Made by a program: the position numbers and the translations under genes
Source: a virus
IMG/VR virus record: IMGVR_UViG_3300031141_000530
Span: 1 to 20,975 of that record
Strand: one strand, 5' to 3'
DNA: 20,975 nt
Shown: positions 6,795-13,970 of the stretch, piece by piece
How the letters are laid out: each line of letters starts with the position of its first letter
Numbering within the stretch: the stretch's first letter is position 1
The notes under the pieces: model-generated
The model's database searches: none
The model's input: only the letters and a program-made list of their open reading frames with translations
Told to the model about the DNA's origin: nothing

Positions 6795-9305
6795 TTACTC
6801 AAAGAATGATTCTAAAGAAGCACTTGGTTCTGCTTCCCATCCGATTACATTCAAGATTGCACTAATAGGTTTTAGAAATGTCTTCTCGAATTGCATATTA
6901 TAGTCTATATACTTGTCAAGGTCAAGCTCTTTTGGAAGAAAGTTTGGAAAAGATACAACGTTCTCTTTAATAGGATTTGGCATCTTCATATAAGCAAACT
7001 TAATACGATCACCAGACTTAATAGATTCATGCTTCTTATTCAGTCCTCGTTCCTTTAATAAGTTATTGAATACCAAAGCTCCACGAACATGAATTGGAGT
7101 ACCCTTATTATATACTGTTACTTTATTAACATACTTAGCTACGTTATTACATCCCCTTGGAAATGATACATCCTCAGCAGGCATACTATTAAACTTAACC
7201 CTAAAGTCAGATATAAACTTCTGAAGTTCTTCTTCAGTTGAACTCATTAGAAGTGGAAACGATTCCTTCAATGCATCACGAACTTTCATTGGAGTAGATG
7301 ATTTAACAGCTTCTATACCCATAATCTTTAACTTAGGTTCAGCTAATCGTACTCCCTCATCATCCAACACATTAAGAATATAACGTTTCTTAGCTATCCA
7401 GATACCACGATCAGCTATTACCTCACGATCCATCTCAAGACGATGAGTGAATCCATTAGTAATCTTATACATCTCACCATGAGCTTTTGTGATCTTATCC
7501 TTAAACTTAGATCCACATACATCATCAAGAAAGTCAATTGGATTCTTTGGTTTGAACTTAGCTATAACTTCTGTCATAGAAACATACACAGAGTCAGTAT
7601 CGATAGCTACAACATAATCCTTTGGCTCTTTATTTTCCATTACCATGTTCATGAATTCATTAGCTGCTCGTTCTGCCCACTTGATAGTAAGCTGACCCAT
7701 CATAGTAATACCTTCAGCTACACGAATATCGAAATACCTGAAGTGAATATTACCCATAGCTCCATACAATGAGTTCAATAAGATCTTCTGAGCCATTTGC
7801 TTAGACTTATTAACACTGATGATCTTCTCAAGTCTGTCAATCTCTTTACTATCTGTAACACCCTGAATGTCTTTCTGACCTTGAATCATTACTTGCTTTG
7901 CATCTCTACGTTCAGCATAGATGTCTGTGATGATCTGTGGAATCAATCCAACCTTATTATTTTCAAAGTATGTTCCATTAGCTACACATGGAAGATCATA
8001 ATCAGCTTTAACTCTCTGATTCAATAAGTTATCAACAGAGAATGATGGCTCAGATATATCAGATCTAATAGTCTCAGGTGACATATTATACTGAACGATT
8101 ATGTTTGGATATAGAGAGTTAACGTCAAATGAAGCTAACCAATTATGCATTCCAACTTGTGGATCCTTTACATAACCACCAGGATATGGAACCTTAATGT
8201 TATGCTTCTTAGGTGGAACTACCTGTTTCAAAGCTAATAGACGTCTATAGATGATAGAGTCCCAAATACCAACAGTACCAAATGTCTCTATGAAGTTAAC
8301 ACCAGCTTGATATGCTACCATCAATACAATTGACATTAGACCTAACTTATCATCCATTCTTGGAATCAAGTAAGTATCCTTGATGTTGTATTCAATAAAC
8401 TTCTGATGATTTTCATTAGCTAAATTAACTAAGTTACCATAGTCTGTGATATCTAACTTACGTTCACCTAATACAACATTAGCAATATGATCTAACTTAT
8501 ACGATTCTTGCTTACCAAATTGTAATGCAAACTTCTTGAATACATCCATGTAGTCTACAATAGCTACACCAAAGATGTCATAATAGTTATTCTCTTGACC
8601 CATGATATTAACCATACGAGGTGTAACCTTACCCCAAGGAGATAGACGATTAGACTGACTACTACCTAACAAATTGTTAATACGATTAATAAGATAAGGC
8701 ATATCAAATAGTTTATTATTCCAACCAGTAATAATGTCTGGCATATTGATAGGTGATTCCCAATGTAACAGAAAGCTCCTTAACAATTGTTCTTCATTCT
8801 CACACTTGAAATAACATACTTCATAGTCAGATAATGATGTATCGAAATCATCTAATCCCCATGTATAGAATGTATCATTAATAGAATGCTTTAATGTAAT
8901 AGCGTTAACAGGAAATGCAGCTTGATCAGCATGTGGGAATCCCTCAGTAGCATGTACCTCGATATCGATTGAAGTTATGTTAACCTTATTGATATCAAAC
9001 TCAATGTCTTTTGGAAATTCTGTTGAGATGAATTGTGACACATAGTTAGTCATACCATACACTTCAAAGCCAGATACATTACTATGTGTATCAGAGAACT
9101 CTTTAGCTTCTGCCATTGATTCAAACTTATGTGGAGATAACTTTATTGGATTTGGAGATGGTTCATATAATTCATAATCACCTTCTGGATCTGGAAGAAA
9201 TAACTTTGGTTGGAACTTCACTTTCTTATGAATACGTTGAGCACCATCATAACCACGATATAGAATTGAATTACCGAATCTATTGACACTTGTGTAGAAT
9301 TTCAA
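6795..9305 (-). CDS. 43: DNA polymerase gp43, family B, with proofreading exonuclease
   Basis: This is the replicative polymerase, 836 residues (T4: 898). Exonuclease motifs: I IDIEV (D114, E116), II GWNNKLFD (N196, D201), III YNIKDTYL (D310). Polymerase motifs: A SFDVNSLYPNII (D394), B KILLNSLYG (507-515), C AIDTDSVYV (DTDS 569-572). All catalytic residues are intact. The C-terminus ASLESFFE resembles the clamp-binding tail SLDFLFG of T4 gp43. The start is a TTG at 9305: no ATG lies near, GGGAT is upstream, and the first residues (MKFYTSV) line up with T4 MKEFYIS. It opens the unit read from 9337-9365. Confidence 0.98.
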   Translation of the reverse strand: MKFYTSVNRFGNSILYRGYDGAQRIHKKVKFQPKLFLPDPEGDYELYEPSPNPIKLSPHKFESMAEAKEFSDTHSNVSGFEVYGMTNYVSQFISTEFPKDIEFDINKVNITSIDIEVHATEGFPHADQAAFPVNAITLKHSINDTFYTWGLDDFDTSLSDYEVCYFKCENEEQLLRSFLLHWESPINMPDIITGWNNKLFDMPYLINRINNLLGSSQSNRLSPWGKVTPRMVNIMGQENNYYDIFGVAIVDYMDVFKKFALQFGKQESYKLDHIANVVLGERKLDITDYGNLVNLANENHQKFIEYNIKDTYLIPRMDDKLGLMSIVLMVAYQAGVNFIETFGTVGIWDSIIYRRLLALKQVVPPKKHNIKVPYPGGYVKDPQVGMHNWLASFDVNSLYPNIIVQYNMSPETIRSDISEPSFSVDNLLNQRVKADYDLPCVANGTYFENNKVGLIPQIITDIYAERRDAKQVMIQGQKDIQGVTDSKEIDRLEKIISVNKSKQMAQKILLNSLYGAMGNIHFRYFDIRVAEGITMMGQLTIKWAERAANEFMNMVMENKEPKDYVVAIDTDSVYVSMTEVIAKFKPKNPIDFLDDVCGSKFKDKITKAHGEMYKITNGFTHRLEMDREVIADRGIWIAKKRYILNVLDDEGVRLAEPKLKIMGIEAVKSSTPMKVRDALKESFPLLMSSTEEELQKFISDFRVKFNSMPAEDVSFPRGCNNVAKYVNKVTVYNKGTPIHVRGALVFNNLLKERGLNKKHESIKSGDRIKFAYMKMPNPIKENVVSFPNFLPKELDLDKYIDYNMQFEKTFLKPISAILNVIGWEAEPSASLESFFE

Positions 9306-9336
9306 AGTTACATCCCATTAATATATTATATACACT

Positions 9337-9365
9337 ATTATATAGCATTTTGGCCAAAAGGTCAA
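9337..9365 (-). promoter_or_regulatory. Sigma70-type promoter of the gp43 unit
   Basis: On the minus strand: TTGACC (9365-9360), a 17-base spacer and TATAAT (9342-9337), 31 bases before the gp43 start codon. The spacer contains a perfect 12-base palindrome TTTTGGCCAAAA (9348-9359), a possible operator. Confidence 0.82.
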
Positions 9366-9376
9366 CAGTCAGGCAT

Positions 9377-9399
9377 AAAAAAGTCTGCCGAAGCAGACT
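9377..9399 (-). terminator. Intrinsic terminator with UUCG loop
   Basis: On the minus strand AGTCTGC-TTCG-GCAGACT (9399-9382) is a perfect 7-bp stem with the stable UUCG tetraloop, followed at once by a run of T. It ends the gp44-to-RegA unit, 15 bases after the small basic gene, and shields the gp43 promoter just downstream. Confidence 0.92.
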
Positions 9400-9413
9400 C
9401 TTATTGTTCGTGC

Positions 9414-9602
9414 TTAAATTGCTCTATTACGTTGCAATTGATAAGCGATATAATGGTGAGATGTACCCATTGGGTATTCATGTTCCATCATTTTTGCAGC
9501 CTTTAGGAAACTTTCCTGGTTCTGCTCAAAGGTCTTTCTACGTGCCCGCTTCCTACTGTGTAGTGCAGATACGACTCTGACCTTACGTAATAACCTTCTC
9601 AT
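9414..9602 (-). CDS. Small basic hypothetical protein
   Basis: A 62-residue, strongly basic frame (MRRLLRKVRVVSALHSRKRA, then KTFEQNQESFLKAAKMM) between regA and a good terminator. A weak ribosome site (AAGG, about 11 bases upstream) precedes the ATG at 9602. The charge suggests nucleic-acid binding, but I see no named motif. Its place at the end of the regA transcript and the lack of any other gene there support it being real. Confidence 0.62.
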   Translation of the reverse strand: MRRLLRKVRVVSALHSRKRARRKTFEQNQESFLKAAKMMEHEYPMGTSHHYIAYQLQRNRAI

Positions 9603-9620
9603 TACTTATGCTACCTTGAT

Positions 9621-10037
9621 TTAATTAGACCCGATATTATATTTCGGACATAGTTCCCACTCAGATTTTTCCTTATAGGAAATTATCTTAATCTGCTTTA
9701 GAGGGGCTGTGTCCAATGATTGACTCGTATCGACAATGTCTAATAGTCCCCAATCAGCTAGAAGAGTCGTAATCGTATTGCGTCTCTCCAGATCGTTCTT
9801 ATTGAGGTTAGATCCTTTACCGTCTAATAAGAATAATTCTTTGAAGTGTACTATGAAGTACCTTCCTTGTTTATGTAAGATATGACATGATTGAAATAGC
9901 TTCTTATCCATTGAGGATGCTACTCCGATTCTAGTCAGAGTCTCTTTTACTTTGAGAAAATCGTCTGGTTCGTTAAGCGTTATCTCCAGCATGTGAGCGG
10001 GAGTCCATTCTATACTTTCACTATTGTTTTCCACCAA
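9621..10037 (-). CDS. regA: Translational repressor RegA
   Basis: RegA binds the ribosome sites of early phage mRNAs and blocks translation initiation. The match to T4 RegA (122 residues) is clear throughout: MLEITLNEPDDFLKVKETLT, then YQSCHIL-like FQSCHILHKQGRYFIVHFKE, DLERRNTITTLLADWGL, and the end EWELCPKYNIG. The frame can start at a TTG at 10037 (AGGA 6 bases upstream) or a GTG at 10034, giving 15 extra residues, or at the ATG at 9992, which aligns with the T4 start but has no clear ribosome site. I keep the longer form because of the ribosome site; the shorter one is equally possible. It sits directly after gp62, as in T4. Confidence 0.95.
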   Translation of the reverse strand: MVENNSESIEWTPAHMLEITLNEPDDFLKVKETLTRIGVASSMDKKLFQSCHILHKQGRYFIVHFKELFLLDGKGSNLNKNDLERRNTITTLLADWGLLDIVDTSQSLDTAPLKQIKIISYKEKSEWELCPKYNIGSN

Positions 10038-10398
10038 TATTCATCCTATTTTTCAATGACTGAATTTGATCTTTACTCAATAAAGACAAAACTTCTTCAG
10101 CACGTTTCTTATTATAATTAAAAGCACTCTTAACAATATCTACATCATTATCATCAACAACTTTATGCCATTTAGAAAAGCGATTTCTCTTCTTGATGGT
10201 ATTTATATAAAAATCAAATTGAAGTCTATTGTCCATATTATGATTGATATTCATCTCATTAGCAAATAGAACAGTATCTAGGTGGTAGGATAACGCTCTA
10301 TTAACAATATAAGGTGTGTATGCTTTCTCAGCAATATCATCAACCATAATGTCTTTCTTACTATAACTTGCAGCCTTAACATAATCAAATGGATTCAT
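10021..10398 (-). CDS. 62: Clamp loader small subunit gp62
   Basis: gp62 joins four gp44 subunits to load the gp45 ring on primed DNA. The 125-residue protein (MNPFDYVKAASYSKKDIMVD...) keeps blocks comparable with T4 gp62: YTPYIVNRALSYHLDTVLFANEMN against T4 YSKFMVENALSQ..AVYAMN, and RNRFSKWHKVVDD against RYGKWAKLVED. The length is shorter than T4 (187), as is usual for marine relatives. I start at the ATG at 10398 because AAGG lies 6-7 bases upstream; the frame upstream merely overlaps the cupin gene. It lies directly before regA as in T4, but is separated from gp44 by four other genes. Confidence 0.88.
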   Translation of the reverse strand: MNPFDYVKAASYSKKDIMVDDIAEKAYTPYIVNRALSYHLDTVLFANEMNINHNMDNRLQFDFYINTIKKRNRFSKWHKVVDDNDVDIVKSAFNYNKKRAEEVLSLLSKDQIQSLKNRMNIGGKQ

Positions 10399-10720
10399 CA
10401 TATACCTTCTTAGTTCTATTGCCCTCAAATACACAATAGAATGTTAACTTGTTCTTAGTCGAGTTATTTATAACTTTATGAAAGATATTTGGCTTAATTG
10501 TGAAAACATCTCCAGGTTTTGCTAAATAGTCAGTATCCTCTATACGCATAACACCTTTACCAGTATGGAATATGTAAACCTCTTCATTAGGATGAGCATG
10601 ACCACGAGTAGTCTGAGCCTGATGTAATTTAGTAAATGAGACAGTCATAGAGTCTAAATCGGTATTATCATCTACAACGTATAACTCATTATTGTAAACA
10701 TTCTTCCATTTATCCATCAT
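10385..10720 (-). CDS. Single-domain cupin
   Basis: The 111-residue protein shows both cupin motifs. Motif 1 is GHAHPNEEVYIFHTGKG with H41, H43 and E47 as metal ligands; motif 2 is PGDVFTIKPNIFHKVIN with H81. All four metal ligands are present, so it should bind a divalent metal. Cupins of this size include sugar-phosphate isomerases and other small enzymes; I cannot pick the reaction. It starts on an ATGA overlap with the cytidylyltransferase and overlaps the gp62 start, so translation is probably coupled. Its neighbour suggests a role in the same small-molecule or sugar pathway; this is inference. Confidence 0.85.
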   Translation of the reverse strand: MMDKWKNVYNNELYVVDDNTDLDSMTVSFTKLHQAQTTRGHAHPNEEVYIFHTGKGVMRIEDTDYLAKPGDVFTIKPNIFHKVINNSTKNKLTFYCVFEGNRTKKVYDESI

Positions 10721-11127
10721 TCTATTTCCATCAATCTGTTACGTAGATCAGAAGAAGAGAACTTATGTTGCCGACTATTATAATACAACTCGATACCCAA
10801 TTCCATACAGAGATCCTTACCAGTGAATTCAATATGCTTATATTCTTCACCTAGTACTCGTACATGAATCTTGAATGTCTCAAGTATATCTTTTAATTGC
10901 TCTTCATTTTCGTAAGGAACAATTTCATCCACATAAGATACTGCAGCCAATTGAATATAACGTTCTACAATGGTTTGTATAGGACTATGCTTCTCAAGAC
11001 GATCGAGCGAAGGATCAATCTGCAATCCCACAATGAGATGATCACATTGTTCCTTCGCTTCACGTAGCATCATGACATGTCCGGCATGGAGCATGTCAAA
11101 TGCACTAGCAGTAAATCCTACTCGCAT
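10717..11127 (-). CDS. Cytidylyltransferase (glycerol-3-phosphate cytidylyltransferase-like)
   Basis: A 136-residue nucleotidyltransferase with the HxGH signature (GFTASAFDMLHAGHVMML, H14 and H17), the R..RY-type block (VERYIQLAAVSYVDEIVPY) and the C-terminal SSSDLRNR (124-131) that corresponds to the ISTT.I..R motif of the TagD family (about 130 residues). These enzymes activate glycerol-3-phosphate or sugar phosphates with CTP. The exact substrate cannot be read from sequence. The gene overlaps the preceding unknown gene by 10 bases and the cupin by 4, within the gp44-gp62 operon. Confidence 0.85.
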   Translation of the reverse strand: MRVGFTASAFDMLHAGHVMMLREAKEQCDHLIVGLQIDPSLDRLEKHSPIQTIVERYIQLAAVSYVDEIVPYENEEQLKDILETFKIHVRVLGEEYKHIEFTGKDLCMELGIELYYNSRQHKFSSSDLRNRLMEIE

Positions 11128-11336
11128 AAGAACTGCTTACGAACACCACCCTTCCATTCCTCTAATACTTCTTCAAAGAATGCAAGGTTCTCGCCAGCAC
11201 CAAATGTTTCATTACGATTGAATGTACCATCTGCATTTAAAAACTCAATGTAGTATGAACCATTCCGAGCTAGCTTGATAGAAGCTACCTCTCGTATGCT
11301 ATTATGGCTTACTCTTAATATTAAATCGTCATTCAT
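11118..11336 (-). CDS. Hypothetical protein, 72 residues
   Basis: A small soluble protein with a strong ribosome site (AGGAGAG, about 6 bases before the ATG at 11336). It has a likely beta-strand part (SIKLARNGSYYIEFLNADG) and a C-terminal helix rich in Glu and aromatic residues (NLAFFEEVLEEW). It lies between the exonuclease and the cytidylyltransferase genes. I do not recognise it. Confidence 0.72.
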   Translation of the reverse strand: MNDDLILRVSHNSIREVASIKLARNGSYYIEFLNADGTFNRNETFGAGENLAFFEEVLEEWKGGVRKQFLCE

Positions 11337-11345
11337 ATAACTCTC

Positions 11346-11939
11346 CTAGGAAGTTGCTATCACTAATGCTTGGATACGCATAATATCTAATGCAATATCT
11401 ACACGAGGATCGTGAACAGCAAGTGACTTCTCGTCGATACCTTCTGGTATAAACGTATTAAATAATCCACTACCCCAACTCAGACCATCAATAGTTGATC
11501 GAGTGTCTCGTACATTGTACCATGGATAAGGCTCTTCGATTTTAAGAGTAGCACACAATGATGTAATGATTACAGGGTCAAACGTATTACCTCTTGTATA
11601 TACATTAGATTTATGTGTAAAGTTATTATACAGCATTTTGATGATGTCGGCAACAGGTTTATCGTTTGCAGAAGGAATCAATTGAGCCTTCTGTACAGCC
11701 TTATCCTGCTGCTTCCACCACGTGAGTGTATCCTTTTCAATGATACGTCCTAGCTGAGTACACTGTTCATTAACTTTAACTTTAACATAATCTGATCCAC
11801 TTACAATCTCTTCGATGGTATATGGATTGCTTGATAAGAATCGTTCTGTATCAAATGCGTATGCCGCTGCAGATAATACAGGACAGGTTGCTGCTGTCGT
11901 ACCTAATGTTTCGAGATCAAAGATCATCGCATTGTTCAT
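11346..11939 (-). CDS. dexA: DexA-like 3'-5' exonuclease (DnaQ fold)
   Basis: This DEDDh nuclease of about 197 residues has Exo I FDLETLG (D8, E10), an Exo II region TRGNTFDPVII, and Exo III HDPRVD (about H176, D181). It also has blocks specific to T4 DexA: DTLTWWKQQDKAVQK against STIEWWKNQSPEARK and WYNVRDTRS against FWNQRDIRT. DexA degrades single-stranded DNA from the 3' end. I choose the ATG at 11939, whose A-T-G-A overlaps the gp44 stop and which has GGAG 7 bases upstream; an ATG two codons earlier is too close to that site. It lies inside the clamp-loader operon, unlike in T4. Confidence 0.88.
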   Translation of the reverse strand: MNNAMIFDLETLGTTAATCPVLSAAAYAFDTERFLSSNPYTIEEIVSGSDYVKVKVNEQCTQLGRIIEKDTLTWWKQQDKAVQKAQLIPSANDKPVADIIKMLYNNFTHKSNVYTRGNTFDPVIITSLCATLKIEEPYPWYNVRDTRSTIDGLSWGSGLFNTFIPEGIDEKSLAVHDPRVDIALDIMRIQALVIATS

Positions 11940-12874
11940 TTCCATTCTCCACTAGCCATGATCTCTGTAAGACATGCTGCTGTATTAAGTTCATGATCCG
12001 CTACAAATGCATTCTTATACTGATAGTCAGCAAGAATAAGAATGATCTGTGGAACACTATTTGCTGTTAAATGATCTGATAAAGTATCATACATTCGTCT
12101 GAATAAGACATGAGGTTCTGTATCAGAGTTCTCACCAACCCATTTACGCATCTTAGTAAAGTCTTTTGCCTTTAACGCTTTAAGTAAATTGTTATAAGAA
12201 TCGTTACCCAAGTCCACAAGGACACCCACATCAATATTTCCAGAACTGGAGTAACGTTGACATTCATTAATAACTCTACGCCAATCAGGTGCATGAGTAA
12301 TAATAAGATTAGCAATCGCTTTATTGTCATACGTAATACCTTCTGAATCAAGAATGAACTGAAGTCTTTTCATGAACTTAGGTGCAAGTGCTGCTAATGC
12401 TTTCTTTGAAGTATTAAACTCATACACAGAACAACGAGAATGTAATGGTTCAATAATACGATTCTTGAAGTTACAAGTTAGAATGAAACGACAGTTATTA
12501 GAGAACTCTTCAATGAATCCACGTAATGCTGGTTGAGTACTCTGAGCATTCAGATAGTCTGCTTCGTCAAGAATAACAACCTTTAAACCACCCTGAAGTG
12601 ATACTGTAGATGCAAACTGTTTAATTGTACCTCGAAGAGTATCGATGTTTGGAGATTCAGAAGCGTTGATGATGATATAGTCTAAATCAAGACTATTACA
12701 AATAGCACGAGCAATAGTAGTCTTACCCACTCCAGCTGTACCAGTTAGAAGCATGTTAGGAACGTTACCGCTCTTAACAACTTCTGCAAATGTAGTCAAC
12801 AACTCATCAGATAGAATACAATCTTCTACCTTGTTTGGTCGATATTTCTCAACCCATAATAAATCAGTACTCAT
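11936..12874 (-). CDS. 44: Clamp loader large subunit gp44 (AAA+ ATPase)
   Basis: gp44 hydrolyses ATP to open and load the gp45 clamp. The 312-residue protein (T4: 319) has Walker A GTAGVGKT (45-52), Walker B VVILDEAD (99-106), sensor 1 ILTCNF (131-136) and the arginine finger SRC (R147). The start LLWVEKYRPNKVEDCIL is the family hallmark. It is the first gene of the unit read from 12904-12932 and its stop overlaps the start of the exonuclease gene. Confidence 0.97.
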   Translation of the reverse strand: MSTDLLWVEKYRPNKVEDCILSDELLTTFAEVVKSGNVPNMLLTGTAGVGKTTIARAICNSLDLDYIIINASESPNIDTLRGTIKQFASTVSLQGGLKVVILDEADYLNAQSTQPALRGFIEEFSNNCRFILTCNFKNRIIEPLHSRCSVYEFNTSKKALAALAPKFMKRLQFILDSEGITYDNKAIANLIITHAPDWRRVINECQRYSSSGNIDVGVLVDLGNDSYNNLLKALKAKDFTKMRKWVGENSDTEPHVLFRRMYDTLSDHLTANSVPQIILILADYQYKNAFVADHELNTAACLTEIMASGEWK

Positions 12875-12903
12875 TCACTACTCCATAATATATTGTATAG
12901 CGT

Positions 12904-12932
12904 ATTATACCTTAATACGCTCATAAGGTCAA
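12904..12932 (-). promoter_or_regulatory. Sigma70-type promoter of the gp44 unit
   Basis: On the minus strand: TTGACC (12932-12927), a 17-base spacer and TATAAT (12909-12904), 29 bases before the gp44 ATG. The spacer edges form an inverted repeat, ACCTTA (12909-12914, plus strand) with TAAGGT (12924-12929), reaching into both core elements. Confidence 0.83.
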
Positions 12933-12951
12933 CTGCTATGATGTAGCAGTT
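12931..12951 (-). other. Stem-loop at the dsbA 3' end overlapping the gp44 promoter
   Basis: AACTGCTA (12931-12938) and TAGCAGTT (12944-12951) form a perfect 8-bp stem with a 5-base loop. It includes the dsbA stop codon and runs into the -35 of the gp44 promoter. No T-run follows, so it is not a classical terminator. It may stabilise the 3' end of the gp45-dsbA message or affect read-through. Confidence 0.5.
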
Positions 12952-13211
12952 TCTGCAAATACAGCATCATATAGGGTTTCAACATCATCTGCTACTTCTG
13001 TAGTCTCTGCAATGTTCTGCTTATGGTATGCTGATGCTACCTTACGTAGATACTTCTTTGGTAGTTCAAAGTCTTCTGATAGTTTATCAATAGCTTCTTT
13101 GATGTAAGAACGCTCGCCTTCAATACGTGCATAAGTGTTTGAAATCTCTTTCATTGCACTACGGATCTTTAGACGGTCTGCTGGTGAAGATGGGATGATC
13201 AAGTTATTCAT
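12936..13211 (-). CDS. dsbA: Double-stranded DNA-binding protein DsbA
   Basis: T4 DsbA (89 residues) binds double-stranded DNA and stimulates late transcription. This 91-residue protein aligns over its C-terminal half: FELPKKYLRKVASAYHKQN against T4 LGVDGKMFNRLLALYHKDN, and VADDVETLYDAVF against TEEVVELYDTVF. The N-terminal half is helical and charged (RLKIRSAMKEISNTYARIEG). It follows gp45 after 10 bases. The ribosome site is weak (AGAG). The assignment comes from recognised sequence blocks and plausible context with gp45, the clamp that also activates late promoters. Confidence 0.82.
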   Translation of the reverse strand: MNNLIIPSSPADRLKIRSAMKEISNTYARIEGERSYIKEAIDKLSEDFELPKKYLRKVASAYHKQNIAETTEVADDVETLYDAVFAETATS

Positions 13212-13221
13212 AATATATTCT

Positions 13222-13905
13222 CTATGTGTTAAAGTTAGATGTTTTTTCTAATGCTACCCAATAAACTAAGGGTTCTGTTTTATGTGTGAACTTCGAAATA
13301 AGTTTAGATGAGATGTCTACTTGATAATCTCCTCCTGCAAATTTGAAGTTATTAATATTGAATGCTAATTTAAAATCACTAGTGTTCTCTTCATCAACAT
13401 CAATTTCAATCTTATATGAGTTAGAAGTAGGATTACCAATATCTGTTACAGTTAATTCTAACTGATTAGATCCAGTAGTTCCTTCAATTATAACATCAGT
13501 CGTACCTAATACTCCAGCTGCTTTCCTCATAGCGTTAAGGTTATCTGCACTCATCTCGAACTGTACTTCAGCAGAAGGCATTACAATCTTCTTTTGAGGT
13601 GAAGTTAGATTAGATGGTTCAGAGAAAAAGTACTTAATAGAATGACCATCTTCTGAGATGTTAACAAACTTAGCATCTGCATGGAATGATAACTCTGGAT
13701 CTTCAAACATACCCAATACGTTTAGAAACTCATTCAGATCATAGATACCGAACTCATATTCAAACTGCTCTGGAATTACAGCTGAGCCTAGAATGTTCTT
13801 TGCATTCGACATAGTCTTCAACTCCCCATCAGGACTGAACACCATGTTTGAATTGATTGTGCTGAAGTTCTTCAGTACAGATAATGTGCTACTCGATATT
13901 TTCAT
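13222..13905 (-). CDS. 45: Sliding clamp gp45
   Basis: gp45 is the trimeric ring that tethers gp43 to DNA and acts as mobile activator of late transcription. With the start at 13905 (MKISSSTLSVLKNFSTINSN) it has 227 residues, almost exactly the T4 length (228), and lines up with T4 MKLSKDTTALLKNFATINSG. AGGAA lies about 7 bases upstream. Other matching blocks are FGIYDLNEFLNVL against VAIYDLNGFLGIL, and the C-terminal YWVALE against YVVALE. An ATG 8 codons upstream (13929) is not favoured. It is the first gene after the promoter at 13937-13965. Confidence 0.96.
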   Translation of the reverse strand: MKISSSTLSVLKNFSTINSNMVFSPDGELKTMSNAKNILGSAVIPEQFEYEFGIYDLNEFLNVLGMFEDPELSFHADAKFVNISEDGHSIKYFFSEPSNLTSPQKKIVMPSAEVQFEMSADNLNAMRKAAGVLGTTDVIIEGTTGSNQLELTVTDIGNPTSNSYKIEIDVDEENTSDFKLAFNINNFKFAGGDYQVDISSKLISKFTHKTEPLVYWVALEKTSNFNT

Positions 13906-13936
13906 TAGTACTTCCTGGCTGTTATTCATTAATATA

Positions 13937-13965
13937 ATTATACCTCATTTGACGTATGAGGTCAA
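13937..13965 (-). promoter_or_regulatory. Sigma70-type promoter of the gp45-dsbA unit
   Basis: On the minus strand: TTGACC (13965-13960), a 17-base spacer and TATAAT (13942-13937). ACCTCAT (13942-13948, plus strand) and ATGAGGT (13956-13962) form a perfect 7-bp inverted repeat spanning the spacer. It begins 5 bases upstream of the end of gp46, so the unit is separated from gp46 by promoter only, with no terminator seen. Confidence 0.83.
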
Positions 13966-13970
13966 GCGAT

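Noticed and set aside
10465-10472. TATAAATA on the minus strand inside the cupin gene, and another at 10200-10207 inside gp62
   Set aside because: They match the late promoter motif but lie within AT-rich coding sequence of an early operon; chance matches are likely and I see no gene that needs them, though gp62/regA read-out cannot be excluded.
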